This document shows, in pieces, positions 1 to 6,686 of a stretch of DNA of 9,935 nt. Position numbers and translations under genes: made by a program. The stretch comes from CF-161 sp035259145 (GTDB lineage Bacteria > Chloroflexota > Dormibacteria > Dormibacterales > Dormibacteraceae). Below the pieces are notes generated by a model. The model did not search any database. It had not been told where the DNA came from and saw only the letters and a program-made list of their open reading frames with translations. Location of the stretch: contig DATFWQ010000265.1 in assembly GCA_035259145.1 (NCBI GenBank), positions 1 to 9,935 on the forward strand. Reading direction: 5' to 3'. Each line of letters starts with the position of its first letter. The stretch's first letter is position 1.

Positions 1-1770
1 GCGGTCGCCGGCGGCGGCGACCAGCGAGGCCCACGAGAGCGAGCGCTCAGGGACCCCGGCCACGCCGACCGTCCCGGCCCCGAAGACGATGTCCTCGGGG
101 CTGGCCTCCAGCAGGTGCGAAGCCAGGTCGCGCGCCTTGTGACGCACCTCCCGCGCGGCCTGGTGCACCGCCGAGCCGCCGTGCTGCATCGAGCGCGAGC
201 CCACCGTGCCCGTGCCTCGCAGGACGGCGTCGGTGTCGGAATGGATAACGCGCACCGAGTCGAGCGGCAGGCCGAGCTGCTCGGCCGCGATCTGGGCCAG
301 CGAGGTCTCATGACCCTGTCCGAACGAGGTGGTGCCGCAGCGCACCGTCGCAGTCCCGTCCGTTTCGATTCGCACCGCTCCCCACTCCGGGCCGATCCCA
401 ACTGCCGTCACCTCGACGTAGATCGAGAGCCCGATCCCGAGCTGCAGACGGTCGCCGCGCTTGCGCCGGCGCGCCTGCTCGGCGCGCAGCTCCGAGTAGG
501 CGCAGATCTCGAGAAGCTTGTCGAGCGCCCGCTGGTACTCGCCTGAGTCGTACGTCGCGCCGCCTGCCGTCGTGTGCGGGAAGCGATCGGGCGCGATCAG
601 GTTGCGGCGCCTCAGCTCGGCCGGGTCCATGCGCAGCTCCATAGCCAGCACGTCCATCGCACGCTCCACCATCGCGGCCGCCTCCGGCCGCCCGGCGCCG
701 CGGTAGGCGCCCAGCGGCGTCGTGTTCGTGACGACGCAGTGCGCCTCGAAGTCGATCCCGGGGATCGCGTAGACGCCGGCCGACATCTGCCCCGTCAGGA
801 ACGGAAGCAGCGTCGCGATTCCCGGGTAGGCGCCGACGTCGGCGTGGACCCGGGCGCGCAGGCCGACCAGGCGCCCGTCGCGCGTGGCCCCGAGGTCCAC
901 CTGCTGCACCTGGCCACGCCCATGGGTCATAGCGACCAGGTTTTCGGAACGAGTCTCGATCCACTTCAACGGCCGCCCGAGCTTTCGCGCGGCGGCGGCC
1001 ACCACGATCAGCTCCGGTCGGGCTCCAGCCTTCGCCCCGAAGCCACCACCCATGTCACCAACGACCACGCGGATGTCACCCTCGGCCATGCCCAGCGACG
1101 ACGCCATCTCGGCGCGCAATCCGAACGGGACCTGGCTGGTCGCCCAGACCGCCAGCCGCCCCGTATCCGGCACGACCAGGATCGCCTCCGGCTCCATCGG
1201 CACCGGCGCCAGCCGCTGGTTCACAAAGCGGCTGTGGATGGTCACCTCGGCGCCCGCCAGGACGTCATCGTCGCCGCGTGGCGCCAGGTGGTTGGCCACG
1301 TTGGAGCCGTGGGCGGGAAACAGCAGGGCCGAGCCGGAGCGGCGGGCGGCTTCCGCGTCGACCACGACTTCGAGCGGCTCGAGGTCGATCTCGACCAGTT
1401 GGGCTGCGTCCTCGGCCGCCTCTGGGCTCTCAGCCACCACCAGGGCAACCGGCTCGCCCACGAAGCGGACGCGCCCGTCGGCGAGCGGGGGCCGCGCGAA
1501 GACCTCCGGCACCATCGGAAAGCCAACGCGGGCGGGAAGGCCCAGGTCAGCGGCCGTCAGCACGGCCACGACGCCAGGCGCCGCTGCCGCGGCGGCGACA
1601 TCCACCGAGTGAATCGTGGCATGCGCCAGAGTCGACCTTACGAATGCTCCGTGAAGGCACCGGTCCGCGTGGATGTCGTCGACGAAGCGGCCGCTACCGG
1701 TAATCAGGCGCGGGTCCTCACGCCGGCGGACCGCGTGACCGAGGATCGAGCCGGGAGTCAGTGTCTGCAT
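1..1770 (-). CDS. Xanthine/CO dehydrogenase family molybdopterin-binding large subunit (form II CoxL type), 3' end outside window
   Basis: This is the catalytic molybdenum-cofactor subunit of a heterotrimeric xanthine oxidase family hydroxylase, partnered in relatives by FAD (CoxM-like) and 2Fe-2S (CoxS-like) subunits. The minus-strand frame is open from ATG 1770 to the left edge: 590 codons of a usual 750-800. The N-terminus has the typical REDPRLITGSGRFVDDIH start of the family (about residues 17-34), followed by the a/b hammerhead domain. The Moco-binding part shows DMGGGFGAK (239-247), AYRGAGR (355-361) and GQGHET (484-489). AYRGAGR is the form II signature; genuine aerobic CO dehydrogenases (form I) carry AYxCSFR there, so the substrate is probably not CO, or not only CO. 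The catalytic glutamate lies near the C-terminus, outside the window. No Shine-Dalgarno precedes the ATG; a TAAGCT hexamer lies 10 nt upstream on the minus strand. It is the first gene of its strand, divergent from the hydroxyacid dehydrogenase 123 bp away. Partner subunits, if clustered, must lie to the left. Confidence 0.93.
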   Translation of the reverse strand, partial: MQTLTPGSILGHAVRRREDPRLITGSGRFVDDIHADRCLHGAFVRSTLAHATIHSVDVAAAAAAPGVVAVLTAADLGLPARVGFPMVPEVFARPPLADGRVRFVGEPVALVVAESPEAAEDAAQLVEIDLEPLEVVVDAEAARRSGSALLFPAHGSNVANHLAPRGDDDVLAGAEVTIHSRFVNQRLAPVPMEPEAILVVPDTGRLAVWATSQVPFGLRAEMASSLGMAEGDIRVVVGDMGGGFGAKAGARPELIVVAAAARKLGRPLKWIETRSENLVAMTHGRGQVQQVDLGATRDGRLVGLRARVHADVGAYPGIATLLPFLTGQMSAGVYAIPGIDFEAHCVVTNTTPLGAYRGAGRPEAAAMVERAMDVLAMELRMDPAELRRRNLIAPDRFPHTTAGGATYDSGEYQRALDKLLEICAYSELRAEQARRRKRGDRLQLGIGLSIYVEVTAVGIGPEWGAVRIETDGTATVRCGTTSFGQGHETSLAQIAAEQLGLPLDSVRVIHSDTDAVLRGTGTVGSRSMQHGGSAVHQAAREVRHKARDLASHLLEASPEDIVFGAGTVGVAGVPERSLSWASLVAAAGDR

Positions 1771-1893
1771 GGGCAACCGGAGCTTATCTTGTCTCGCAAT
1801 GGCTGCGTGTGCCGTGCCAACCAGTGTCGTCGTCACACCCGGCTGCCCGCCGCCGGGATGTTCTGCTTCGGAACGCATAAGCCACCTGGGCAA
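1771..1893. promoter_or_regulatory. Divergent intergenic region between CoxL-type gene and hydroxyacid dehydrogenase
   Basis: These 123 bp separate two divergent genes and must hold the promoters of both unless either is read from elsewhere. I see no convincing -35/-10 pair. Weak -10-like hexamers are TAAGCT on the minus strand (1786-1781, 10 nt before the CoxL-type ATG) and CATAAG on the plus strand (1876-1881, 12 nt before ATG 1894). No clear operator-like dyad is visible. An in-frame ATG at 1858 would extend the dehydrogenase by 12 residues, but it also lacks a ribosome binding site. Confidence 0.35.
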
Positions 1894-2874
1894 ATGATCA
1901 AAGTCGTGTGCGCCGCGGACCTCGACGAGCCAGGACGTGCGCGCCTGGAAGCCGTCTCAACGGCCGCATGGATTGAGCACGTTGAGCCCGCCCTGGTGCC
2001 TGAACTGGAGGACGCCGAGCTCGAGGTGCTGATCGCCGGCGACGTTCCGAGGTCGGCGCCTCGCCTGCGATGGCTCCAGGCGCCGACCGCGGGGGTCGAG
2101 CGCCTGGTCGGAAGGATCCCAACAGGCGTCGTCCTCACCAACGCCAGGGGCGTCTATGCCACGGCCATGGCGGAGTACGTGATGTGGGCTGTTCTCCAGG
2201 CGGCGCAGGGCGCCGAGGCACGGCGCCGCCTCCAGCAGGCCAGGCGATGGCCTGACGACGGGATGGCGGTTCTGGGTCGCCGCCTCCGCGGCCTCACGAT
2301 GCTGGTGGCCGGCTACGGCGGCGTCGGTCGCGAGGTGGCCCGGCTGGCGAAGGCGATCGGCATGCGCGTCATGGCAATCAAGGCGCGGCCCGAGGTCACC
2401 CGCTATGACGGATTTCTGGTGGCCGGAACGGGCGACCCAGAAGGCGTCATCCCAGAGCGAATCCTCGGTGTGGACGGGCTAGCGGAAGCCGCGGGGACGG
2501 CAGACTTCCTCGTGCTGACCATGCCTGCCACGAGCCGCAACCGTGGCATGGTCGGTCGGGAAGTGCTAGCCGCCCTGCCCGCTGGCGCCTGGGTCGTGAA
2601 TGTAGGCCGGGGGACCGTTCTCGACCAGCCGGCCCTGGTCGAGGCCCTGCGCTCGGGCCACCTGGGAGGCGCCGTCCTCGACGTGTTCGACCAGGAACCG
2701 CTGAGTAGGCGGAGTCCCCTCTGGAAGCTGCCCAACGTCGTCCTGACGCCGCATGTCTCAGGGGCCGACGCCCTGGGCCGGACTGAGCTGGCCGCCCTGG
2801 TCTGCGCCAACCTGCGTCACTACGTGGCGGGCGAGGCGATGCTCAACCTCGTCGACCTGGGAAGGGAGTACTGA
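1894..2874 (+). CDS. NAD(P)-dependent D-2-hydroxyacid dehydrogenase family protein
   Basis: This 326-residue cytosolic oxidoreductase should interconvert a 2-keto acid and a D-2-hydroxy acid with NAD(P)H. The Rossmann domain carries GYGGVG (140-145), matching GxGxxG. The family's catalytic trio is in place: Arg239 in NVGRGTVLD, Glu268 in DVFDQEPL and His287 in TPHVSGA. The N-terminal substrate-binding half holds APTAGVERL, the usual substrate-loop region near the Rossmann boundary. Length fits the family (about 310-340). The start is ATG 1894 because MIKVVCAADL fits the first beta strand of the fold; a Shine-Dalgarno is weak or absent. The open frame extends far upstream across the CoxL-type gene, but that part is its antisense shadow. 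The gene is divergent from the molybdenum hydroxylase and convergent with the FUSC gene. Substrate (glyoxylate, hydroxypyruvate, phosphoglycerate or other) cannot be told from the sequence; a full-length PGDH is excluded by the lack of a C-terminal regulatory domain. Confidence 0.93.
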   Translation: MIKVVCAADLDEPGRARLEAVSTAAWIEHVEPALVPELEDAELEVLIAGDVPRSAPRLRWLQAPTAGVERLVGRIPTGVVLTNARGVYATAMAEYVMWAVLQAAQGAEARRRLQQARRWPDDGMAVLGRRLRGLTMLVAGYGGVGREVARLAKAIGMRVMAIKARPEVTRYDGFLVAGTGDPEGVIPERILGVDGLAEAAGTADFLVLTMPATSRNRGMVGREVLAALPAGAWVVNVGRGTVLDQPALVEALRSGHLGGAVLDVFDQEPLSRRSPLWKLPNVVLTPHVSGADALGRTELAALVCANLRHYVAGEAMLNLVDLGREY

Positions 2875-2876
2875 AA

Positions 2877-2892
2877 GTTGCGAGCCCGCAAC
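2877..2892. terminator. Short hairpin between convergent genes, possible bidirectional terminator
   Basis: GTTGCG-AGCC-CGCAAC forms a perfect 6-bp stem with a 4-nt loop directly after the stop codon of the hydroxyacid dehydrogenase and 34 bp past the FUSC stop. No U-tract follows on the plus strand; on the minus strand only TTT follows. Position supports a terminator role, but the missing U-tract makes it weak. Confidence 0.35.
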
Positions 2893-2925
2893 AGCGCTAT
2901 CTCGTGAGCGGTCGGCTATAACGGA

Positions 2926-5154
2926 TCACCTCCACCACGGAGCCTCCGCCGTGGCGGCTACCTCCGCCGCGGGTCCTTCCAGGTCCCGCACGAGCGCGCC
3001 CAGCTGGTCGAGCCACTCACGCGTCCACGCCACTGCTATCGCAGCCGCGCCGCGTTCCGGAGAGTTGCCATTCCACGCCGCAAGGCAGTTCAGCGCGGCC
3101 TGGCGCAGCTCTTCGCGATTCAGCGGCACGGTGCGCACGGCCAGGACTCCCTCGATTCGCTCTCCGAGCATGAACCAGGAGGCGACCAGCGCTGCCCCAG
3201 CGCTGTCGATGCGCTGCACTCCATCGACGCATTCGCTCGCGACGTAGCCCTGATCGACCGCAACCTGAAAGCTGTCGGCCACCGTTATGGCGTGGTCGGC
3301 GGCCGCCACCATGTAACCGGCCACCTCGGGTGCAAGCTGCCTGGCGCTGCGCTCTCCCAACAGCTGGTCGAAGCTTTCGGCGGCCTTCTCTCTGGCCTGG
3401 CAGACCTGGGCGCGCGTCGCACTCACGGCCTCGACCCGCCCATGGCCGAGCACCAGGGCGAGCGCTTCACAGAGGTGGACTGCAACCAGGCGATACAGGG
3501 CCGACAGGGAATGTGCAAAGTCCGATCGCGCACCTCTTGGCCACAGAAGCGTGCCGGCGGCGACGCCAATCGCTGACCCGACCGCCACATCTTCGATCCT
3601 GACCAGCCCGACACGCCAGCCGACCGGCGTCAGCAAGTTGAAGAAGATCAGCATCATGACTGTAAACGCCGCCTGACCGCCGACGAATGACAGTGCCGAC
3701 GGAGCATAGGCAGCCAGGAACACAGCTGACGGCAACGCCGCCCAGAGCACGACCGGATCGTGCGCGAACAGCAGCGCGAAGAGCCCTCCGACGGCAAAGC
3801 CAAGGAGCGTCCCGGCCAATGCCTGGACGGTCGTGCGCCCGGTGGCAAGCGCATTCGACCTGAGCACCGACATCGTTCCGAGTACAACCCAGAAGGCGCG
3901 GTCCAATCCGAACAAGCGCGCCACCAGCACGGCAAGGGCGAGACCCAGGGCGGCGCGGACACTGGTGTGCATGAGTGGCGAGGTCCACGACAGGTGTGTC
4001 GTCAACGTCTGCGCCACTCGGCGCAGCGCCGGCCGGAACCCCGCCTCAATCGGCGTGCCATACGGGATGCGAACGCTTCCGGGCTCGAAGTCTCGCCCGG
4101 CGACGATCGCCGCATTCGCGCCGATAGCGAGGCCGAGATACGAGAGCACGCGGAGCCGGTGGTCGTAGTCGAGGCCGTCGAGCACCGATTCCTCGGAGGC
4201 ACCCGAACGAAGCTGGGCACCGGCCCAGGCGTCGAGTGCGATTCGATGGGCGGTCCTGGCCTGTTCAAGAGAGTGCAGGTCAGGGGCGGGGCCGACCTTC
4301 AAAACGTCGGCGCTGGCTTTGAAAACGGACACGACCGCCGAAGCCAGCAGATTGCCTTCTGCCAGGCACGGATTCACACCCTGGCGCTCGTCGGCCGGCG
4401 CAATCGCAAAGTACCGTGCCCGCTCGAGCTCGGTCACGAGCTGTGCCAGTGCACGGTCTCGTCGAGTCGGGCCTCCCGGTCGATAGGCGGTCTGCGTGTA
4501 AGCACTCCTGAGGCCGGCCAACGCACTGGCGGCACTTTGATGCGGCTCGGTCGCAGCGGGATTCGCGCGAGTGGTGGCGATGAGGGTGGCGAGTGAGCGC
4601 AGCGCGGCTGACGCGGCGTGGCAAAGCACGTCACGCTCATATAGGGGCCACAGGACGAGCGCTGCTGCCGTGGCAGCACAGCCGCCTATCAACCAACCCA
4701 GCATGCGTTCAGGGGCGGCGCTGGCTGGAGCCGCAACCGAAGCCGCCAGTACGAACGCCATCAGAAGCGGGACCCGCGATCCCGACACATAACCGCCGAA
4801 GACCCCCGCGAACTCGATAGAGAAGACGACCAGCAGCGCCATGAGCGCCGCCGTCCAGGGATTCGGTGAAGCGGCGGTTCCAATCGCCACCAGCACTCCG
4901 CCCACCAGCGTCGTAACGAGGTAAGCAATGAGCCGGTTGCGAGGCCCACCCCCGAAGTTCGCGAGGACGAGCAGGCCAAAAACCGCGAATGCCGCAAACA
5001 GCGTCATCTGGGCGTTGTGCAAAACCAGCAACCCAAAGGCGAACACAAGCGGCTGCACGACCGCCACCCGGGCTGCTAGGCGCAGGTTGGCCAGATCCGG
5101 ATCTGACGCGAGGGCATGCGGCAGAAGGCGGGCACGAATGCGGGCTGTCGCCAT
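2926..5154 (-). CDS. FUSC family inner-membrane protein, putative aromatic acid or small-molecule exporter
   Basis: This 742-residue protein has the two-half layout of the FUSC family (relatives: YccS, AaeB, plant ALMT-like proteins). About six membrane segments occupy residues 30-170, then a soluble, charged helical region (about 171-394), a second set of about six membrane segments (395-540), and a soluble C-terminal region (541-742). The second half shows the FUSC_2 hallmarks: FWVVLGTMSVLRSNA (about 421-435), GRTTVQALAGTLLG (about 439-452), and RIEDVAVGSAIGVAAGTLLWP (about 519-539). Family members export aromatic carboxylates or similar compounds, some with an HlyD-like partner (AaeA); none is in this window, so the substrate is unknown. 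Start choice: ATG 5154 is preceded in frame by TTG 5157, and a TAGCCT hexamer ends 6 nt before that TTG, so a leaderless TTG start is possible. It lies 67 bp downstream of the DUF4188 gene on the same strand and could be co-transcribed or have its own promoter. Confidence 0.92.
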   Translation of the reverse strand: MATARIRARLLPHALASDPDLANLRLAARVAVVQPLVFAFGLLVLHNAQMTLFAAFAVFGLLVLANFGGGPRNRLIAYLVTTLVGGVLVAIGTAASPNPWTAALMALLVVFSIEFAGVFGGYVSGSRVPLLMAFVLAASVAAPASAAPERMLGWLIGGCAATAAALVLWPLYERDVLCHAASAALRSLATLIATTRANPAATEPHQSAASALAGLRSAYTQTAYRPGGPTRRDRALAQLVTELERARYFAIAPADERQGVNPCLAEGNLLASAVVSVFKASADVLKVGPAPDLHSLEQARTAHRIALDAWAGAQLRSGASEESVLDGLDYDHRLRVLSYLGLAIGANAAIVAGRDFEPGSVRIPYGTPIEAGFRPALRRVAQTLTTHLSWTSPLMHTSVRAALGLALAVLVARLFGLDRAFWVVLGTMSVLRSNALATGRTTVQALAGTLLGFAVGGLFALLFAHDPVVLWAALPSAVFLAAYAPSALSFVGGQAAFTVMMLIFFNLLTPVGWRVGLVRIEDVAVGSAIGVAAGTLLWPRGARSDFAHSLSALYRLVAVHLCEALALVLGHGRVEAVSATRAQVCQAREKAAESFDQLLGERSARQLAPEVAGYMVAAADHAITVADSFQVAVDQGYVASECVDGVQRIDSAGAALVASWFMLGERIEGVLAVRTVPLNREELRQAALNCLAAWNGNSPERGAAAIAVAWTREWLDQLGALVRDLEGPAAEVAATAEAPWWR

Positions 5155-5163
5155 CAAAGAGCT

Positions 5164-5169
5164 AGGCTA
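5164..5169 (-). promoter_or_regulatory. Candidate -10 hexamer (TAGCCT) for the FUSC gene
   Basis: On the minus strand TAGCCT (TANNNT pattern) ends 6 nt before TTG 5157 and 9 nt before ATG 5154. There is no Shine-Dalgarno, which fits a leaderless or nearly leaderless transcript. No good -35 box is visible. Confidence 0.3.
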
Positions 5170-5221
5170 GTAACGCCGTGTCGCACCTCGCTGCCACACG
5201 GTGAGGCTGGTCAACGGCCTC

Positions 5222-5737
5222 CTAGTCGGCGGCGGAGAGTTCTGCCTCGCTGATCGCTGACTGGAGCTGCTCCTGACCGGCGATGGCGGCGCGCCGCCTG
5301 GCGCTGAACAGCGACCCACGCGCCGGCACCACCGGTGCAAACTTCATCATCCCGTAGGGCATGGGCAGGTCGTCGTAGACCGCCTCCATTCCGCCCCTCA
5401 TGAGATAAGTCTCGTGCCAGAACCCGGTCCCGCCCGAGTTCCGGACGAAGTTCTGCCACCAGAGCTGGTGCGGCTTCGATCGCGCCCAGCGTTCCAGTGA
5501 CACGAAGTCCCGCCAGTACTGACGCATGCCGGCGTGTGGCGGGAAGAGCGACCAGATCATGTTCTCGTGGAGGAGAAGCCCGTCCGGTTGGGCCTCGACA
5601 GAGGCGCTGATCTTGCGGCCGAACCCGAGCAGGGTCTTGATGCCGGCCAGACGATTCACGCGCATGCCCAGGTAGATGACCACGAGGTCCGGATAGCTGC
5701 TCAAGTCGACTGTCCTCCGGGTCACTGTCGTCTTCAT
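5222..5737 (-). CDS. DUF4188 domain-containing protein
   Basis: A 171-residue soluble protein without signal peptide or membrane segments. It shows the conserved pattern I associate with DUF4188: an early beta strand leading into GMRVNR (24-29), QYWRDFVSLERWAR (73-86), and WHETYLMRGGMEAVYDDLP (107-125), followed by a short, charged, non-conserved tail. The arrangement (GMR motif, Y-W-R strand plus helix, H-E-T-Y strand) resembles ferredoxin-like dimeric alpha/beta barrel proteins. The family has no settled function; some members are labelled monooxygenase-like. Start: ATG 5737 is chosen over GTG 5743 because a strong ribosome binding site, GGAGGT at 5747-5742, lies 4 nt before the ATG and overlaps the GTG. 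It is the only gene here with such a strong Shine-Dalgarno. It sits directly upstream of the FUSC gene on the same strand (67 bp), suggesting a shared transcript. The dyad-rich region upstream may regulate it. Confidence 0.85.
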   Translation of the reverse strand: MKTTVTRRTVDLSSYPDLVVIYLGMRVNRLAGIKTLLGFGRKISASVEAQPDGLLLHENMIWSLFPPHAGMRQYWRDFVSLERWARSKPHQLWWQNFVRNSGGTGFWHETYLMRGGMEAVYDDLPMPYGMMKFAPVVPARGSLFSARRRAAIAGQEQLQSAISEAELSAAD

Positions 5738-5741
5738 ACTC

Positions 5742-5747
5742 ACCTCC
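5742..5747 (-). promoter_or_regulatory. Ribosome binding site of the DUF4188 gene
   Basis: GGAGGT on the minus strand, 4 nt before ATG 5737. It decides the start: the in-frame GTG at 5743 overlaps this site and cannot use it. One arm of a long-range inverted repeat (5747-5757) begins at its edge. Confidence 0.75.
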
Positions 5748-5772
5748 AGCGCTGATGATCCTCGTGGCGCGG

Positions 5773-5785
5773 GGACCCCGGGTCC
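5773..5785. repeat. 13-bp dyad GGACCC-C-GGGTCC
   Basis: A perfect inverted repeat with 6-bp arms and a single central base, 36-48 bp upstream of the DUF4188 ATG and 3 bp from the next dyad. It may be a hairpin in the 5' leader or a protein-binding site. Confidence 0.45.
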
Positions 5786-5788
5786 ACC

Positions 5789-5806
5789 GACTGTCTAGAT
5801 ACAGTC
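5789..5806. promoter_or_regulatory. 18-bp operator-like dyad GACTGT-N6-ACAGTC
   Basis: Perfect 6-bp arms around CTAGAT, in an AT-richer patch within GC-rich DNA, 52-69 bp upstream of the DUF4188 ATG. Size and symmetry suit a dimeric regulator (TetR, MarR or GntR type). On the minus strand it contains TGTATCTAG, so it may overlap the DUF4188 promoter. No such regulator is adjacent apart from the MarR gene, whose own presumed site is different. Confidence 0.45.
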
Positions 5807-5914
5807 CACTGGCTCCGGCGCGGCTCGGCCCTCAAGCCTTGTTTACCATCAGCGCTGTTCACTGACGACCGCGGTTGATGCCTGTGCACCCACTTCACCG
5901 GCCCTGCCAGGAGC

Positions 5915-5920
5915 TATAGT
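5915..5920 (+). promoter_or_regulatory. -10 box TATAGT for the membrane protein gene
   Basis: TATAGT matches five of six bases of TATAAT and ends exactly 7 nt before the TTG start at 5928, so the predicted transcription start falls on the start codon itself. AGGAG at 5909-5913 is 14 nt away, too far for a ribosome binding site, and would not be in the transcript. No good -35 is seen. Confidence 0.5.
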
Positions 5921-5927
5921 CGCCGGG

Positions 5928-6593
5928 TTGAACGCTTCGCTGCAGCGTCTGATCGGATCTCTCGGGATGCTCTACGTCGTGGCCACGATTGCACCGGCGT
6001 TCTTCCTGCCTCCGCCCCCGCCTGGGGGAGCGCCGGTAGCCGAGATCGCCTCCTACTACTCCGGGCACCGCGACGCCCTCCTGGTCGCCGGTTGGTTCGG
6101 ACTGCTTGCGTTCCCCTTCGGATTCGCCTTCGTCTCCGGCCTCGGCCTCATCCTGCGGGGCCCGGATACGACCTCGGCGTGGCTCGTTGTCATCGCCCTG
6201 GTCAGCATCTCGGTGACCCTGGCTGTGGCGGCGGTGCAGGGGATTCTGGCGCTGGCGGTCCCTTACGTCTCGGCCTCCGCCTCACCCGCGGAGGTCAAGC
6301 TGCTGGCGGACATCACGCAGCTGGGTTTTAGCGCGACCTTCGCGTTCGAGATCTCGTACTTCGTCGCGAGCGGGTTTCTGGCGCTACGGTCGCCCGTCAT
6401 CCCTGATTGGCTCGGCTACACCGCAATGATTGCCGCCTTCCCCGCGCTGCTCGGGAGCCTTGGCGTCGTCGTAGGTTCCGGTCCACTCGCAGCAGGTGGA
6501 CCGGCCACGCTCGTGGCTCTCGTTGCCGGCTTGCTGTGGTGGCTGGCCGCGAGTCTGCTTCTTCTGCTGCGGCCACGCCCCCTGGTCCGTTAG
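5928..6593 (+). CDS. Six-helix integral membrane protein of unknown function (DUF4386-like)
   Basis: This 221-residue hydrophobic protein shows about six membrane segments: roughly residues 8-27, 50-74, 83-112, 130-152, 160-183 and 190-214. Between the first and second helix is a proline-rich loop (FLPPPPPGGAP, 26-36) followed by a short amphipathic stretch (VAEIASYYSGHRD) that is usual in small membrane proteins of the DUF4386 type. The C-terminus is Arg-rich and would be cytosolic. No transporter or enzyme motif is recognised, so I assign no function. The start is TTG 5928: no ATG or GTG lies close in frame, and the -10-like TATAGT ends 7 nt before it, which points to a leaderless transcript. 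It is divergent from DUF4188 and convergent with the MarR gene. A 27-bp inverted repeat lies within its last third. Confidence 0.8.
   Translation: MNASLQRLIGSLGMLYVVATIAPAFFLPPPPPGGAPVAEIASYYSGHRDALLVAGWFGLLAFPFGFAFVSGLGLILRGPDTTSAWLVVIALVSISVTLAVAAVQGILALAVPYVSASASPAEVKLLADITQLGFSATFAFEISYFVASGFLALRSPVIPDWLGYTAMIAAFPALLGSLGVVVGSGPLAAGGPATLVALVAGLLWWLAASLLLLLRPRPLVR
6478..6504. repeat. 27-bp intragenic inverted repeat, 9-bp arms
   Basis: CCGGTCCAC at 6478-6486 and GTGGACCGG at 6496-6504 are perfect reverse complements around a 9-nt spacer, inside the membrane protein gene about 90 bp before its stop. The coded stretch is Gly/Pro/Ala-rich, which partly favours such repeats, but a perfect 9-bp GC-rich stem would form a stable RNA hairpin. 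Confidence 0.5.
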
Positions 6594-6629
6594 CAGGAGC
6601 ATCGCCGAGTTGCCGGGGCGGTGTGATTC

Positions 6630-6645
6630 AGCGCCAGGAGGCGCT
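6630..6645. terminator. Hairpin between convergent membrane protein and MarR genes
   Basis: AGCGCC-AGGA-GGCGCT gives a perfect 6-bp stem with a 4-nt loop, in the 93-bp gap between two convergent stop codons (6593 and 6687). There is no U-tract on either side. Same stem and loop size as the hairpin at 2877-2892, also between convergent genes. Confidence 0.35.
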
Positions 6646-6686
6646 CCGCCGGCGCCGGTCTGGAAGCGGCTCCAGGTATATGCCGA

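Larger units (their letters stand above)
5747..5857. repeat. 11-bp inverted repeat pair, CAGCGCTGATG / CATCAGCGCTG
   Basis: CAGCGCTGATG at 5747-5757 and its exact reverse complement CATCAGCGCTG at 5847-5857 lie exactly 100 bp apart, start to start, in the divergent region between the DUF4188 and membrane protein genes. Each arm has a self-palindromic CAGCGCTG core. The left arm touches the DUF4188 ribosome binding site; the right arm lies about 70 bp upstream of the TTG start at 5928. This could be a pair of operators, but that is inference. Confidence 0.5.

Noticed and set aside
308..964. Minus-strand open frame of 218 residues within the CoxL-type gene
   Set aside because: Shifted frame of the real gene; Arg/Gly/Pro/Ala-rich shadow typical of GC-rich coding DNA.
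1..1770. Calling the large subunit an aerobic carbon monoxide dehydrogenase
   Set aside because: The active-site loop reads AYRGAGR rather than AYxCSFR, so only the wider family name is justified.
574..1893. Long open plus-strand frame continuous with the hydroxyacid dehydrogenase, apparently giving a 766-residue protein
   Set aside because: It is antisense to the CoxL-type gene, whose minus-strand frame shows family motifs throughout. The part before 1894 has low-complexity Arg/Gly/His-rich content and no recognisable domain.
2236..2254. Inverted repeat CAGGCC-N7-GGCCTG inside the hydroxyacid dehydrogenase gene
   Set aside because: Short GC-rich arms within coding sequence, not near a start or stop; likely chance.
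3760..4596. Plus-strand open frame of 278 residues across the FUSC gene
   Set aside because: Antisense to a gene with clear FUSC_2 motifs and membrane segments; no domain of its own and no start signal.
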